64,000 bases of DNA, from NCBI GenBank assembly GCA_903850915.1, contig CAINMV010000018.1:1-64000 (forward strand), given 5' to 3'. A program made the position numbers and the translations under genes. The notes under the pieces were generated by a model. That model had not been told where the DNA came from, made no database searches, and saw only the letters and a list, made by a program, of their open reading frames with translations. The stretch is from an uncultured Bacteroidota bacterium (GTDB lineage: Bacteria; Bacteroidota; Bacteroidia; UKL13-3). This document shows positions 7,261 to 16,793 of the stretch, in pieces (position 1 is the stretch's first letter; each line of letters begins with the position of its first letter).

Positions 7261-7735
7261 TTTTAATCATCCAGAGAAAGACTGTGTTTGTGGTCCGGGT
7301 GTGGTACAGAAATACTTGAATAAAATAAGTGGACCACTATTGGATCGGATAGATATTCATGTAGAGGTAACGCCAGTAAGTTTTTCTGAACTAAGTAGCA
7401 CCTCACGAGGGGTAGAACAAAGTGAAAAAATACGAGAGCGGGTAATTTTAGCACGGCAAATTCAAAACGATCGATTTAAAGGTGAAAACCAGGTATATAG
7501 TAATGCACAGATGAGCGGAAGACAAGTGAAAGAAGTATGTGAGATTTCGTTAGCTGGTCAAAATCTATTGAAGACCGCCATGGAGAGGTTGGGTTTAAGC
7601 GCAAGAGCGTACGATCGCATTTTAAAGGTATCTAGAACAATAGCTGACCTATCGGCGAGTAATGAGATCCGAATAGAGCATTTAGCAGAAGCAATACAAT
7701 ACAGAAGCCTAGATAAAGAAACGTGGGGAAACTAA
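7214..7735 (+). pseudogene. comM: yifB/comM 3' part, severed C-terminal region
   Basis: C-terminal portion of the comM product split by the element. Native sequence resumes in the core repeat and reads CGYFNHPEKDC, then the SGPLLDRIDIHVEV segment typical of YifB and the Mg_chelatase_C helical domain (LSARAYDRILKVSRTIADL, then IRIEHLAEAIQYR). An ATG inside the element (7214 or 7238) is in frame and could allow translation of this half alone, but it lacks the Walker motifs. About 170 residues remain, as expected for the missing end. It converges on purE with a 65-bp gap. Recombination between the 10-bp repeats would restore the gene. Confidence 0.92.
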
Positions 7736-7800
7736 TAAATAGCTATAGGATACAATCAAAACGAAAAGGTAAAAGTCATGCTTGAAATATCAAGAAATGG

Positions 7801-8292
7801 TTAAGAAAAACGCTTCACTTTTTCCATTACCTCGTCCGTCAATTTTTCTTTATAGCTAATAACTTTTTGTTGCAATGAAACATCAGAGGTTGCCAATATT
7901 TGCAGTGCAAGAATTGCAGCGTTTTTAGCCGCATTTAGTGCAACGGTAGCAACAGGTACCCCATTTGGCATTTGAAGTATCGAAAGAATCGAATCCCACC
8001 CATCGATACTATTGCTGCTTTTAACCGGAACTCCAATTATAGGTAGTGGTGAAATACTTGCCACCATGCCCGGCAAATGTGCTGCGCCACCAGCTCCAGC
8101 TATAATTACTTTAATACCTCTCAAATGTGCCGAGGTGGCATATTCCATCATACGGTGTGGTGTTCGGTGTGCAGAAACAATAGTCGCTTCGTATGGGATA
8201 TTTTGTTCTTTCAAAAAATCGGCAGCAGCTTGCATTATGGTCCAGTCGCTGTCGCTTCCCATGATAATGCCTATTAGTGGGTTTGAATTCAT
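7801..8292 (-). CDS. purE: N5-carboxyaminoimidazole ribonucleotide mutase
   Basis: Class I PurE, which converts N5-CAIR to CAIR in de novo purine synthesis, in the cytosol. The phosphate-binding N-terminus IIMGSDSDWTIMQ, the SAHRTPHRM motif with its catalytic His, and AGAGGAAHLPGM are all intact. The length (163 aa) is normal for a single-domain octameric PurE. Its start overlaps the purK stop by 4 bp (ATGA type), so the two are translationally coupled and supply consecutive steps. It is the last gene of a purK-containing run that begins with birA. Confidence 0.97.
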   Translation of the reverse strand: MNSNPLIGIIMGSDSDWTIMQAAADFLKEQNIPYEATIVSAHRTPHRMMEYATSAHLRGIKVIIAGAGGAAHLPGMVASISPLPIIGVPVKSSNSIDGWDSILSILQMPNGVPVATVALNAAKNAAILALQILATSDVSLQQKVISYKEKLTDEVMEKVKRFS

Positions 8293-9443
8293 GATTTTGT
8301 TTTTACGCGAATTTGATCTTTTATTTGATGCGATAATAAAATAGCCTCTTCAATATTGGTATCACAAACGGTAATGTGGCCCATTTTGCGAAATGGCTTT
8401 GTCGTTATTTTACCATACAAATGTAAATAAACCCCAGGGTTTGCAATAATCTTTTCGAAACCCTCGTACCAAACTTCTCCTGTGTGGTTTTTTTCACCAA
8501 TAAGGTTTATCATTACAGCGGGCTGTAATATTTGGGTGCTTCCTAAGGGTAAATTTAATATAGCTCGCAAGTGTTGTTCAAATTGGCTACAACCACAGGC
8601 TTCAATGGTATGATGTCCGCTATTATGCGCTCTTGGTGCTACCTCGTTTATAAAAATATTATCCCCTACATCAAGTAGCATTTCAACGGCGAGCAACCCA
8701 ACATGGTTAAAAACACGACTAACTTCAAGAGCGAGGTTTTTCATTTTTGAGGCTAAACTATCTGATATACGAGCCGGATATACGAGTACATCGAGTAGGT
8801 TTGCTTCATCATTAAAAACCATTTCTACAGCATCATAAACAACTGTTTCGCCTTTACCATTACGCGCAACGATTACCGCGAATTCGGTTTTTATTTTTAT
8901 TTTTTCTTCAATAACAGAGGCGCCATCCATTAACAAATCTAAATCAGAGTAATTGTTAATTATAGACACCCCCTTTCCATCATAACCGCCGGTACAAAGC
9001 TTTTGTACAAATGGAAATTTAAGGTTGCCTGTTTCTATTTGTTCAAGAATTGTTAATTTATCTTGATGGATCTGATATGGAGCGGTTGGAATGTTATTGT
9101 TGTTATAGAATTCTTTTTGGAGCCCCTTGTTTTGAATAATTCTTAAAACTGAAGGTTGAGGAAAAACACAAACCCCCTCTTTTTCAAGTTGTTCAAGAGC
9201 ATCAACATTTACATGTTCAATTTCAATGGTGAGTGTGTGGCAAGATTTTCCGAATTGATACACTGCATTGTAATCGTAATAACTTTTGCACACAACAAAT
9301 TCTCTACACAAAATTTTACAAGGGGCCTCTTGTTCGTTGGATAATACAGCAGTATTTAAGTCCCATTTCACAGCCTCTTCTAGGAGCATTTTGCCTAGTT
9401 GTCCACTACCAATAATTCCAAGTTTATGTTTTTGGGGTGTCAT
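8289..9443 (-). CDS. purK: 5-(carboxyamino)imidazole ribonucleotide synthase
   Basis: ATP-grasp enzyme that carboxylates AIR to N5-CAIR using ATP and bicarbonate, feeding PurE next door. The N-terminal KLGIIGSGQLGKML fingerprint, the ATP-grasp segments (FPFVQKLCTGGYDGKGV, VIEEKI) and the C-terminal NEVAPRAHNSGHHTIEAC motif are typical. I place the start at the ATG whose A at 9443 is the last base of the birA stop (TAATG). An upstream in-frame start at 9473 would add ten residues that look unrelated to the family. The product is 384 residues. It is tightly coupled to birA upstream and purE downstream. Confidence 0.96.
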   Translation of the reverse strand: MTPQKHKLGIIGSGQLGKMLLEEAVKWDLNTAVLSNEQEAPCKILCREFVVCKSYYDYNAVYQFGKSCHTLTIEIEHVNVDALEQLEKEGVCVFPQPSVLRIIQNKGLQKEFYNNNNIPTAPYQIHQDKLTILEQIETGNLKFPFVQKLCTGGYDGKGVSIINNYSDLDLLMDGASVIEEKIKIKTEFAVIVARNGKGETVVYDAVEMVFNDEANLLDVLVYPARISDSLASKMKNLALEVSRVFNHVGLLAVEMLLDVGDNIFINEVAPRAHNSGHHTIEACGCSQFEQHLRAILNLPLGSTQILQPAVMINLIGEKNHTGEVWYEGFEKIIANPGVYLHLYGKITTKPFRKMGHITVCDTNIEEAILLSHQIKDQIRVKTKS

Positions 9444-10258
9444 TATTTTGTTTGCGTTTTTATATTTTTCCAATATGCATCTCCATGCAAATAAACTTCT
9501 TTTTTGCCATCTATAAGCAAAACAATAGCCCCATCAGGTTGAATTTCGAGAATATCGCAAACATGAATTTTGTTATGAATTAGAAAAGATTCATTTTTTT
9601 TATTACCAAGGAGACAATCAAAATACGCTTCTTCCACATTTTTAAAATCTCCCGATAGAATGCGGAGATATTCAAACCGAATGAAACCAATTAACACATT
9701 TAAAACCTCACGGATTGAATAATCCTTATTTGTAATTATTTTTAAAGATGTTGAATTGTTGTTTTCGAAAACCGTTTGGTTCACATTTAAACCAATCCCC
9801 ACAATACATTGACGAATGTATTCGCCCTGAATATTATTTTCGATAAGGATCCCAGAAATTTTTTTATCATCGCAATAAATATCATTAGGCCACTTAATAC
9901 CAATGGATTTGGGTATAAACTGTTGAATGGTTTTATAAACGGCAAGAGCCAAGGCTTTACTAAGTAAAAAGGCTTGGGAGGCGTTGTATTTTGGTGGGGT
10001 TAGTAAAATACTTATAGTGAGGTTTTTTCCAGGTTCTACAAGCCAAACATTTTCTCGCTGTCCTCTTCCTTGGGTTTGATTTAATGCCCATACTAATGTT
10101 CCCTCTGTTAAAACCTCTTTTGCAGCAGCGGTTTTAAGGTAGTCGTTGGTACTTGTGAGCGTGTCAAATTCTAGAATTTTCTCAGGTAAAAAATCTAAAA
10201 TAGTGGGAGGGGTTGTCAAATTAAAATTGTTTAATTTTGCAGTCCGCAAATTTAACAC
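9443..10258 (-). CDS. birA: biotin--[acetyl-CoA-carboxylase] ligase
   Basis: Biotin protein ligase: activates biotin as biotinyl-AMP and attaches it to the lysine of carboxylase carrier domains. I see the substrate-binding segments TSTNDYLK, the GRGQR loop of the biotinyl-AMP site, IKWPNDIYC with the catalytic Lys, and GIGLNVN. There is no N-terminal helix-turn-helix, so it is a class I enzyme without repressor function. The ATG at 10258 lies only 5 bp from the divergent rsfS start and inside its promoter zone. A TTG around codon 14 may be the real start. The C-terminal small domain (about 220-271) is present. It heads the birA-purK-purE run. Confidence 0.92.
   Translation of the reverse strand: MLNLRTAKLNNFNLTTPPTILDFLPEKILEFDTLTSTNDYLKTAAAKEVLTEGTLVWALNQTQGRGQRENVWLVEPGKNLTISILLTPPKYNASQAFLLSKALALAVYKTIQQFIPKSIGIKWPNDIYCDDKKISGILIENNIQGEYIRQCIVGIGLNVNQTVFENNNSTSLKIITNKDYSIREVLNVLIGFIRFEYLRILSGDFKNVEEAYFDCLLGNKKNESFLIHNKIHVCDILEIQPDGAIVLLIDGKKEVYLHGDAYWKNIKTQTK
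10232..10239 (+). promoter_or_regulatory. Bacteroidota -7 element upstream of rsfS
   Basis: TAATTTTG fits the Bacteroidota -7 consensus TAnnTTTG and lies 24 bp before the rsfS ATG. A TTG at 10213-10215 is 16 bp upstream, a little closer than the usual spacing of about 19, so the -33 match is imperfect. Confidence 0.4.
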
Positions 10259-10263
10259 TGTTA

Positions 10264-10638
10264 ATGCATAAAATAAAACCCGTAAACGACGCCGACCAGT
10301 TAATTCCTGCCATTATAAAAGGAATTCAGGAAAAAAAAGGAAATGAAATAGTAAAACTTGACTTAAGGCAGCTTAAAACCAGAGCCACAGATGTATTTAT
10401 TGTCTGCCATGGCGACAGTACGACACAAGTTGATGCTATTTATAAAAGTATAGAAGAGGAGGTACACAAACTGGCCAATGAATGGCCTTGGCATACTGAA
10501 GGGCAGCAAAACTCTGAGTGGATTCTATTGGATTATATTAATGTTGTGGTCCATGTTTTTTTAAAAGACAAAAGAGAGTTTTATGGCATTGAAGATTTGT
10601 GGGGTGACGCTCAGGTGGAGCGAATAAAAGAAGCATAA
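10264..10638 (+). CDS. rsfS: ribosome silencing factor
   Basis: RsfS (Iojap/YbeB family) binds ribosomal protein L14 and blocks 50S-30S joining when nutrients are short. The diagnostic stretch is KLDLRQLKTRATDVFIVCHG, followed by WPWHTEGQQNSEWILLDYINVVVHVF and REFYGIEDLWGDA, all in canonical order. The frame is open from 10237, but the ATG at 10264 gives the family-typical N-terminus and leaves room for a TAnnTTTG promoter, so I use it (124 aa). It lies 81 bp upstream of ftsH in the same direction, a gene order seen in other Bacteroidota. Confidence 0.95.
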   Translation: MHKIKPVNDADQLIPAIIKGIQEKKGNEIVKLDLRQLKTRATDVFIVCHGDSTTQVDAIYKSIEEEVHKLANEWPWHTEGQQNSEWILLDYINVVVHVFLKDKREFYGIEDLWGDAQVERIKEA

Positions 10639-10719
10639 GCCAATCTCTGCCACAATGACGCAAGTATATATTGGAACAGCATTTGGAAGAGCAGATTCAC
10701 GAAATATCGATAATTTAAA

Positions 10720-12759
10720 ATGAGCGACGAAACAAAAGAGCCCGGGGGTGATTTTGAAACCCCAAAACAGCCGGAGCCAAAAAGATCAGTTACAACCGAC
10801 GACCTTTCTCCTAATAATAACAACAAGCCCTTGCGTAAACCACAGATTCCAAAATTTAATTTTTATTGGATTTATGGAATTGTAGTGTTGTTTTTGGTAA
10901 TCCTTTTAATGAAAGACGGAGATAATGCAGTGAGCACTACCTGGACTAAAGTTCAACGTGAAATGTTGCCCAACAAAGACATTAAAAAGTTTATTATTGA
11001 CCGTGAACACGGAAGGGTATATGTGGTGATTAACAAGGACGTGGTAAGGGTTAAAGAGCCCTATGCTAAAGACTTAAAGAGCCTTAATCCTGACATGCCC
11101 GCCGGACACTATTTTTTTTATGTTAGTGATTTAGAAAGTTTTAATCGTCAGCTAGAGGAATCGTTAAAACAATATGATCCAGATAAAACGATAGACGTTT
11201 CAACCGATCCAAACCGTGGCGACTGGACAGACATTTTTAAAAACGGCAACTTTATTATAATAATAATGGTTGTTGTTTTCTCTATAGTTATGTTTAGAAA
11301 GATGAGCGGTGGTGGTGCTGGTGGCGCTGGTGGTTCACAGATATTTAACATCGGAAGAAGCAAGGCAACACTATTTGATAAAGACACCAAGGTGAATATT
11401 AATTTTGCCGATGTGGCTGGATTAGAGGAGGCGAAACAAGAGGTAATGGAAATCGTTGACTTCTTAAAAAACCCTAAGAAATATACCAACTTGGGTGGTA
11501 AAATTCCTAAAGGAGCATTATTAATTGGGCCGCCAGGAACAGGCAAGACCCTTTTAGCAAAAGCCGTTGCTGGTGAAGCTAGTGTGCCCTTCTTCTCTTT
11601 ATCAGGAAGTGATTTTGTGGAAATGTTTGTTGGGGTGGGTGCTTCTCGTGTACGCGACCTATTTCGACAAGCCAAAGAGAAGGCACCATGTATTATTTTT
11701 ATTGATGAAATTGATGCAATTGGAAGAGCACGAGGTAAAAATTTAGTACAAGGTGGTAACGATGAACGAGAAAACACCTTGAATCAACTTTTAACCGAGA
11801 TGGATGGTTTTGGAACTGATAGCGGCGTTATTATTTTGGCTGCTACCAACCGTCCTGATATTTTGGATACCGCTTTATTGCGTCCAGGTCGTTTCGACCG
11901 ACAGATTGGCGTAGATAGACCAGACTTAAGCGGGCGCGAGCAAATTTTTAAAGTACACTTAAAAAGCTTGAAGCTAGATACCGGCGTTGATCCACATAAA
12001 CTTGCATTGCAAACGCCGGGATTTGTAGGTGCTGATATTGCTAATATTTGTAATGAAGCAGCTTTATTTGCCGCACGACGCAATAAACAAGCTGTAGAGA
12101 TGCAAGACTTTCATGATGCGATAGATCGTGTTATCGGTGGCTTAGAAAAGAAAAACAAACTTATCTCACCAGAAGAGAAAAAAATTGTGGCTTATCACGA
12201 AGCCGGACACGCTATTACGGGTTGGTTTCTTGAACATGCCGATCCTCTGGTAAAGGTAACGATCGTACCAAGAGGTGTTGCAGCCCTAGGTTATGCTCAA
12301 TATCTTCCAAAAGACCAATATTTATATACTACAGAGCAACTTACCGACAGTATGTGTATGACCCTGGGAGGACGAGCCAGTGAAGATATTATATTTGGAA
12401 AGATTTCTACAGGAGCACAAAACGATTTAGAGCGTATTACCAAGTTAGCCTATGGCATGGTTACGGTGTATGGTATGAACAGTAAAGTAGGTAATGTATC
12501 GTTTCATAATTTTAACCAAGATGAATTTTCGATGGGTAAACCCTATAGCGAGAAAACAGCGGAGTTAATTGATAATGAGGTGCGAGGAATTATTGATGCA
12601 GCATATACAAGAACAAAAAACTTGCTCATAGACAAGAGGGACCAATTGGAATTGTTGGCTAAAAAACTTTTAGAAAAGGAGGTATTATTTCAACAGGACC
12701 TTGAGGATTTATTGGGTAAGCGAGGTTGGGGAGCAAAACCAAGCGATGGAACGGTGTAA
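10720..12759 (+). CDS. ftsH: ATP-dependent zinc metalloprotease FtsH
   Basis: Membrane-anchored AAA+ protease that extracts and degrades membrane and short-lived cytosolic proteins. The N-terminus is cytosolic. The first membrane segment is at about 46-64, then a periplasmic domain of some 110 residues, the second membrane segment at about 177-193, and a Gly/Ala-rich linker. The AAA+ module has Walker A GPPGTGKT near residue 270 and Walker B IIFIDEID, with the second region of homology containing RPGRFDR. The zinc site HEAGH is at about 493-497. At 679 residues it is full length. A strong hairpin terminator follows. Confidence 0.98.
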   Translation: MSDETKEPGGDFETPKQPEPKRSVTTDDLSPNNNNKPLRKPQIPKFNFYWIYGIVVLFLVILLMKDGDNAVSTTWTKVQREMLPNKDIKKFIIDREHGRVYVVINKDVVRVKEPYAKDLKSLNPDMPAGHYFFYVSDLESFNRQLEESLKQYDPDKTIDVSTDPNRGDWTDIFKNGNFIIIIMVVVFSIVMFRKMSGGGAGGAGGSQIFNIGRSKATLFDKDTKVNINFADVAGLEEAKQEVMEIVDFLKNPKKYTNLGGKIPKGALLIGPPGTGKTLLAKAVAGEASVPFFSLSGSDFVEMFVGVGASRVRDLFRQAKEKAPCIIFIDEIDAIGRARGKNLVQGGNDERENTLNQLLTEMDGFGTDSGVIILAATNRPDILDTALLRPGRFDRQIGVDRPDLSGREQIFKVHLKSLKLDTGVDPHKLALQTPGFVGADIANICNEAALFAARRNKQAVEMQDFHDAIDRVIGGLEKKNKLISPEEKKIVAYHEAGHAITGWFLEHADPLVKVTIVPRGVAALGYAQYLPKDQYLYTTEQLTDSMCMTLGGRASEDIIFGKISTGAQNDLERITKLAYGMVTVYGMNSKVGNVSFHNFNQDEFSMGKPYSEKTAELIDNEVRGIIDAAYTRTKNLLIDKRDQLELLAKKLLEKEVLFQQDLEDLLGKRGWGAKPSDGTV

Positions 12760-12781
12760 AGAAAGAACACTATTTATTTAT

Positions 12782-12813
12782 AAAACGAAGCTCAATAGAG
12801 CTTCGTTTTTTTT
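12782..12813 (+). terminator. rho-independent terminator after ftsH
   Basis: Perfect 12-bp stem AAAACGAAGCTC / GAGCTTCGTTTT (12782-12793 and 12798-12809) with an AATA loop, followed by a T run to 12813. It lies 22 bp after the ftsH stop. Confidence 0.9.
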
Positions 12814-12840
12814 GATTATAAAACACAATAACCAACAAAA

Positions 12841-13167
12841 ATGATTTATCATATAACCCTACCTACACAGCTAGCTAAATTTAACGATAAGGATTACTAT
12901 GAGGCCGAATCTCTGCATTTAGAAAGCTTTATTCATTGCAGCACGCTAGCTCAATTAAAGGCTACCGCGAATCGTTATTACAGCAATGCAGATGAAATTG
13001 TAATATTTATTATTTCGGAGGATAAACTAGTTTCCGAATTAAAATATGAGATGGCTAAAATAGGAGAGGAGTTTCCGCATATTTACGGACCTATAAACAA
13101 ATCAGCTATTTTAGAAATGCGATGGTTTAAAGCAAACCATGGCGAGTTTCACATAGATATCGTTTAG
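12841..13167 (+). CDS. DUF952 domain protein
   Basis: A 108-residue cytosolic protein of the DUF952 family, whose biochemical role is not established. The family pattern is visible: an N-terminal MIYHIT, the EAESLHLESFIHCSTLAQL segment with conserved His and Cys, and the C-terminal FPHIYGPINKSAI. It stands alone between the ftsH terminator and the convergent DoxX-like gene, whose stop is 2 bp away. The family call is good. No function is claimed. Confidence 0.85.
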   Translation: MIYHITLPTQLAKFNDKDYYEAESLHLESFIHCSTLAQLKATANRYYSNADEIVIFIISEDKLVSELKYEMAKIGEEFPHIYGPINKSAILEMRWFKANHGEFHIDIV

Positions 13168-13168
13168 A

Positions 13169-14323
13169 TTATTGCATTAGTGCTTTTACCTCTTCGATAG
13201 AAGGGAAGTTATAGCTACTCCACTTTTTAATAACCACATCTTTTTTAATTAAAAGCAATCCAGGGTTGCTTCTAACCATCATTTTTATAGGCGTTGCGTC
13301 TAGGTTATAAAAGTCAACAAACAGCTGATAATCGTGTCGTAATTCTTCTGTCTCGGCATCGAGGCCGTTGGTTAAACCCCAAAACTCTTTACCTATTTTA
13401 CGCCAATCGTCGCTTAGTTTGGCTATTTTCTTGAATGCAGCTTTATTTGATTTATTCAAATCGTAACTTGTTAAAACTAACTTATAGTCATCGGCAAAAA
13501 ATGATTGCGTTACTTCGTTTCCGTCTTTGTCTTTAATAATAAAATCATGAATAGGTGCTTTAACGCCCTCATGTACTTTTACCGTTTTGCGGTCTTTATA
13601 TTTATAAAGCGAGTCAAGAACTTTGGTGTCGGGGAATTCGCGGTATAAGGCCTTTAGGCGCTCTTCATTGATAGTGCTATCTGCTCCCGTAGGTGTATAG
13701 CTATAAAGAAATGTATTTTCATAAACATCGGGGTCGTTGCTTACCATTCCAGCTTTAATGCTACTTCCAACCTTAAAGGGTAAAAAATCTTTTGTTGGCA
13801 AGTATAAATAGTTTTTTATTGTGAACCCCATACTCAAAAAGAAGACAACGATAAAGCCAACTAAACCGATAGCCCCATTTAACAGGGATTTCATATGTTT
13901 TAATCCGAATAACATCAGCACAATCAGTAGAAGAAAAACAGTGTCATTGAGAAATTCTCGCTCTACAGAAAACTTTACGGCATCACCAAAGCAACCACAG
14001 TCGGTAACCTTACCTGTAAGTGCAGAGAAGCCCACCAAAAACCAAAAGAAAAGCATCATTAAGAAGGTGCACCAAACGGTGAGTTTGGGTTTAATACCCA
14101 TGAAAAGAGCATATCCAATAAGTATCTCAATAATAGAGACCATACAAGCAATACCAAAGGCAAGCGGGTTAAGGGCGGTTAGGTTAAAAACCTCAAAATA
14201 TTCGTGTAATTTAAAACCAAATCCGGATGGGTCGTTGGCCTTCAGTAGCCCAGAGAGGATGAATACCAAGGCGATGATAACACGAGCAATGTTGGTAGCA
14301 ATTTTCATAATATTATTTTTCAT
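13169..14323 (-). CDS. DoxX/MauE-like membrane protein with C-terminal thioredoxin-like region
   Basis: An N-terminal four-helix DoxX-like membrane domain (residues about 10-140) includes the conserved SGLLKANDPSGFG segment and a cysteine pair in TDCGCFGDAV, reminiscent of MauE-type quinone/thiol chemistry. A fifth membrane span (about 150-170) precedes a soluble region of some 200 residues, probably periplasmic, ending in a thioredoxin-like pattern (MVRSNPGLLLIKKDVVIKKW). Bacteroidota commonly carry this architecture (BT_3928 type). The start overlaps the DUF1599 stop by 11 bp; the Met at 14308 would remove the overlap. The two form one operon. A role in envelope redox balance is inference. 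Confidence 0.82.
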   Translation of the reverse strand: MKNNIMKIATNIARVIIALVFILSGLLKANDPSGFGFKLHEYFEVFNLTALNPLAFGIACMVSIIEILIGYALFMGIKPKLTVWCTFLMMLFFWFLVGFSALTGKVTDCGCFGDAVKFSVEREFLNDTVFLLLIVLMLFGLKHMKSLLNGAIGLVGFIVVFFLSMGFTIKNYLYLPTKDFLPFKVGSSIKAGMVSNDPDVYENTFLYSYTPTGADSTINEERLKALYREFPDTKVLDSLYKYKDRKTVKVHEGVKAPIHDFIIKDKDGNEVTQSFFADDYKLVLTSYDLNKSNKAAFKKIAKLSDDWRKIGKEFWGLTNGLDAETEELRHDYQLFVDFYNLDATPIKMMVRSNPGLLLIKKDVVIKKWSSYNFPSIEEVKALMQ

Positions 14324-14861
14324 TTAAACGAATTAGTGCAAAAATAGCGTAGTTCATGATATCACGATAATTAGCATCGATACCTTCACTCATTATTGTT
14401 TCTCCTTTATTGTCTTCAATTTGTTTTACCCTAAAAATTTTCATTAAAATCAAATCGGTGAAGGTGTTGATTCTCATGTCGCGCCAAGCTTCACCATAGT
14501 CATGGTTTTTATCTTCCATTAGTGTTTTTGTTTTCGCCACCTCTTCTTCAAAAAGGCGCATTACCCTCTCCGATTGCATTTCTAACTCCACATCTTGCGG
14601 CATAACGAGCTGTATTAGTCCGATAATGCAATAGTTAATGATACCAGCATATTCATTAACCACATTTTCCTGTATTTTTTGTGTGCCCTTTTGTTCGATG
14701 CTTCTTATACGCTGTGCTTTAATAAAAATCTGATCAGTAATAGATGAGGTGCGCATAATGCGCCATGATGTACCGTAATCGATATTCTTTTTTTGGAAAA
14801 TATCACGGCATTGACGTATTATCGTGTCGTATTGTTGTGAGGTAATGGTTGTTGCACTCAT
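14313..14861 (-). CDS. DUF1599 domain protein
   Basis: 182 residues with two copies of the same motif: KKNIDYGTSWRIMRTSSITDQIFIKAQRI near the N-terminus and KNHDYGEAWRDMRINTFTDLILMKIFRV in the second half. Each is followed by a helix (YAGIINYCIIGLIQL and YRDIMNYAIFALIRL). This internal duplication is the hallmark of DUF1599 proteins. The all-alpha, MazG-like look of the repeats suggests nucleotide binding, but the function is not established. It is the first gene of a two-gene operon with the DoxX-like gene. Confidence 0.88.
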   Translation of the reverse strand: MSATTITSQQYDTIIRQCRDIFQKKNIDYGTSWRIMRTSSITDQIFIKAQRIRSIEQKGTQKIQENVVNEYAGIINYCIIGLIQLVMPQDVELEMQSERVMRLFEEEVAKTKTLMEDKNHDYGEAWRDMRINTFTDLILMKIFRVKQIEDNKGETIMSEGIDANYRDIMNYAIFALIRLNEK

Positions 14862-14960
14862 TCGGTTTGTAGGGCAAATATAAAATTAATGTTTTAATAA
14901 CGGCCAACACAAAGCTATGATCGGCAATAACATCACAAATTTTCACAATAAAAAAGAGCT

Positions 14961-15551
14961 ATGCATAACGATGAAATAAATTTATTAAGCCAGGATGGTG
15001 AAATGTATTACATTCCCCACCTTTTTAATTCCCGCGAAAGCGTTATGTTTTACAATGCACTTTTTCATGGGATTCAATGGAAACAACAAAAAATAAAAAT
15101 GTTTGGTCGCATATTAGACATGCCACGACTTACAGCATGGTATGGTGATGAGGGAAAAAAGTATAGTTATTCCAATGTTGAGAATATTCCACTGCCTTGG
15201 ACAGAAACACTTATAGAAATTAAAGAAAAAGTTGAACAACAAGCCGAAGAGGCTTTTAACAGTGTTTTAATTAATTTTTACCGGGACGGCTTTGATAGTA
15301 TGGGTTGGCATAAAGACGATGAAAAAGAATTGGGTTTGAATCCTGTTATAGCTTCGGTGTCGTTTGGTGGCACCCGGAAGTTTAAAATTAAGCATGTAAA
15401 CCAGCGTGAATTGAAGGCAGATATAGAGCTCGAAGATGGTAGTTTGCTTTTAATGCGGGGGGCTACTCAGCACTATTGGAGTCATAGCATACCCAAGACA
15501 ATGGCGAAAGTTGAACCAAGAATCAATCTTACCTTTCGAAACATTAATTAA
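14961..15551 (+). CDS. AlkB-like 2-oxoglutarate/Fe(II) dioxygenase
   Basis: Probable DNA or RNA dealkylation repair enzyme of the ALKBH2/3-like branch, acting on N1-methyladenine and N3-methylcytosine types of damage. I see MPRLTAWYGD, then NSVLINFYRDGFDSMGWHKDDE with the metal ligands His and Asp of HxD, SVSFGGTRKFKI, and the distal MRGATQHYWSHSIPK with the third ligand His. The 2-oxoglutarate-binding Arg is in PRINLTFR. The length of 196 is right for a stand-alone domain. It is divergent from the DUF1599 operon, and its stop is 9 bp from the convergent acyl-CoA dehydrogenase. Confidence 0.93.
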   Translation: MHNDEINLLSQDGEMYYIPHLFNSRESVMFYNALFHGIQWKQQKIKMFGRILDMPRLTAWYGDEGKKYSYSNVENIPLPWTETLIEIKEKVEQQAEEAFNSVLINFYRDGFDSMGWHKDDEKELGLNPVIASVSFGGTRKFKIKHVNQRELKADIELEDGSLLLMRGATQHYWSHSIPKTMAKVEPRINLTFRNIN

Positions 15552-15560
15552 TACACATAT

Positions 15561-16700
15561 TTATCTTCCAATAGCTCTAGCAATAACCAACTTTTGGATT
15601 TCGCTAGTACCCTCACCGATGGTACATAATTTGCTATCGCGATAGAATTTTTCGACAGGAAAATCTTTTGTATAACCATAGCCACCAAAAATTTGTACCG
15701 CATCGGTACTTACACGAACGGCCACTTCGCTTGCATAGTATTTTGCCATGGCACTCTCTTTTGTCATTGGCAAATGTTTGTTTTTAAGGTCAGCAGCTTG
15801 GTGTGTGAGTAATTCTGAAGCTTCAATTTGGGTAGCCATATCGGCTAGCTTGAAGCTAATGGCTTGAAATTCACCAATTGGTTTTCCAAACTGTTCACGT
15901 TCTTTTGCATATTTTACCGCAGCTTCAAATGCTCCTTTTGCAATACCTATAGATAGAGATGCGATTGAGATTCTGCCACCATCGAGAACCTTCATGGCTT
16001 GAATGAAACCCTCACCTTCGTTTCCCATGAGTTGGTTTTTATGAATTCGACAATTATCGAAAACTAATTCTGCCGTTTCACTAGCGCGCATGCCTAATTT
16101 ATTTTCTTTTTTCCCAGAGCCGAATCCTGGGGTACCACGTTCTACAATAAATGCAGAGATTCCGTGTGAGTCGAGCAATTCACCAGTACGCGCTAGCACC
16201 ACTGCCACATCGCCACTTTTTCCATGTGTAATCCAGTTTTTAGTTCCATTTAACACATAATAATCACCATCTTTTTTTGCAACACACTTCATTCGTAATG
16301 CATCACTTCCTGTATTGGCTTCGGTTAATCCCCATGCTCCAATCCATTCTGCTGTAGCTAGTTTAGGAAGGTATTTTTTCTTTTGCTCCTCGTTACCAAA
16401 TTGTAAAATATGGCCGGTACACAATGAATTATGAGCAGCAACTGAAAGCCCGATGCTACCACAAACCTTTGAAATTTCAGTTATCACCGTGATATATTCA
16501 TGGTAACCAAAACCACTTCCGCCATACTCTTGAGGAACGAGCACCCCCATAAGACCAAGTTCGCCTAGTTGTTTAAAGATATGAACTGGAAACGTCTGAC
16601 TTTCGTCCCACTCCATGATGTAGGGGCGGATATTCTTTTCGGCAAAGTCGCGCACCATTTGCGCAATCATAGTTTGGTTTTCGGTAGCAGCAAAGTTCAT
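15561..16700 (-). CDS. acyl-CoA dehydrogenase
   Basis: FAD-dependent acyl-CoA dehydrogenase (379 aa), which introduces the alpha-beta double bond in acyl-CoA. It resembles short-chain or branched-chain types (butyryl-, isovaleryl- or 2-methylbutyryl-CoA). The FAD/substrate segments [11 protein letters not shown] and [14 protein letters not shown], the [22 protein letters not shown] tail and the catalytic-Glu context [15 protein letters not shown] are all intact. It is monocistronic by position and converges with the AlkB-like gene. Substrate chain length cannot be told from the sequence alone. Confidence 0.95.
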   Translation of the reverse strand: MNFAATENQTMIAQMVRDFAEKNIRPYIMEWDESQTFPVHIFKQLGELGLMGVLVPQEYGGSGFGYHEYITVITEISKVCGSIGLSVAAHNSLCTGHILQFGNEEQKKKYLPKLATAEWIGAWGLTEANTGSDALRMKCVAKKDGDYYVLNGTKNWITHGKSGDVAVVLARTGELLDSHGISAFIVERGTPGFGSGKKENKLGMRASETAELVFDNCRIHKNQLMGNEGEGFIQAMKVLDGGRISIASLSIGIAKGAFEAAVKYAKEREQFGKPIGEFQAISFKLADMATQIEASELLTHQAADLKNKHLPMTKESAMAKYYASEVAVRVSTDAVQIFGGYGYTKDFPVEKFYRDSKLCTIGEGTSEIQKLVIARAIGR

Positions 16701-16793
16701 AATAACAATTAAATTAGGTCGGGGCTATAGACAAAAAATGTTTTAATACACTCCCTATATAAGGAAGGCGCGAAGGTATTTTAAAAAATCGTT

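Noticed and set aside
11148-12083. Two long minus-strand open frames inside ftsH
   Set aside because: They lie opposite a complete ftsH with all motifs and have shadow composition (Ser, Pro, Leu rich).
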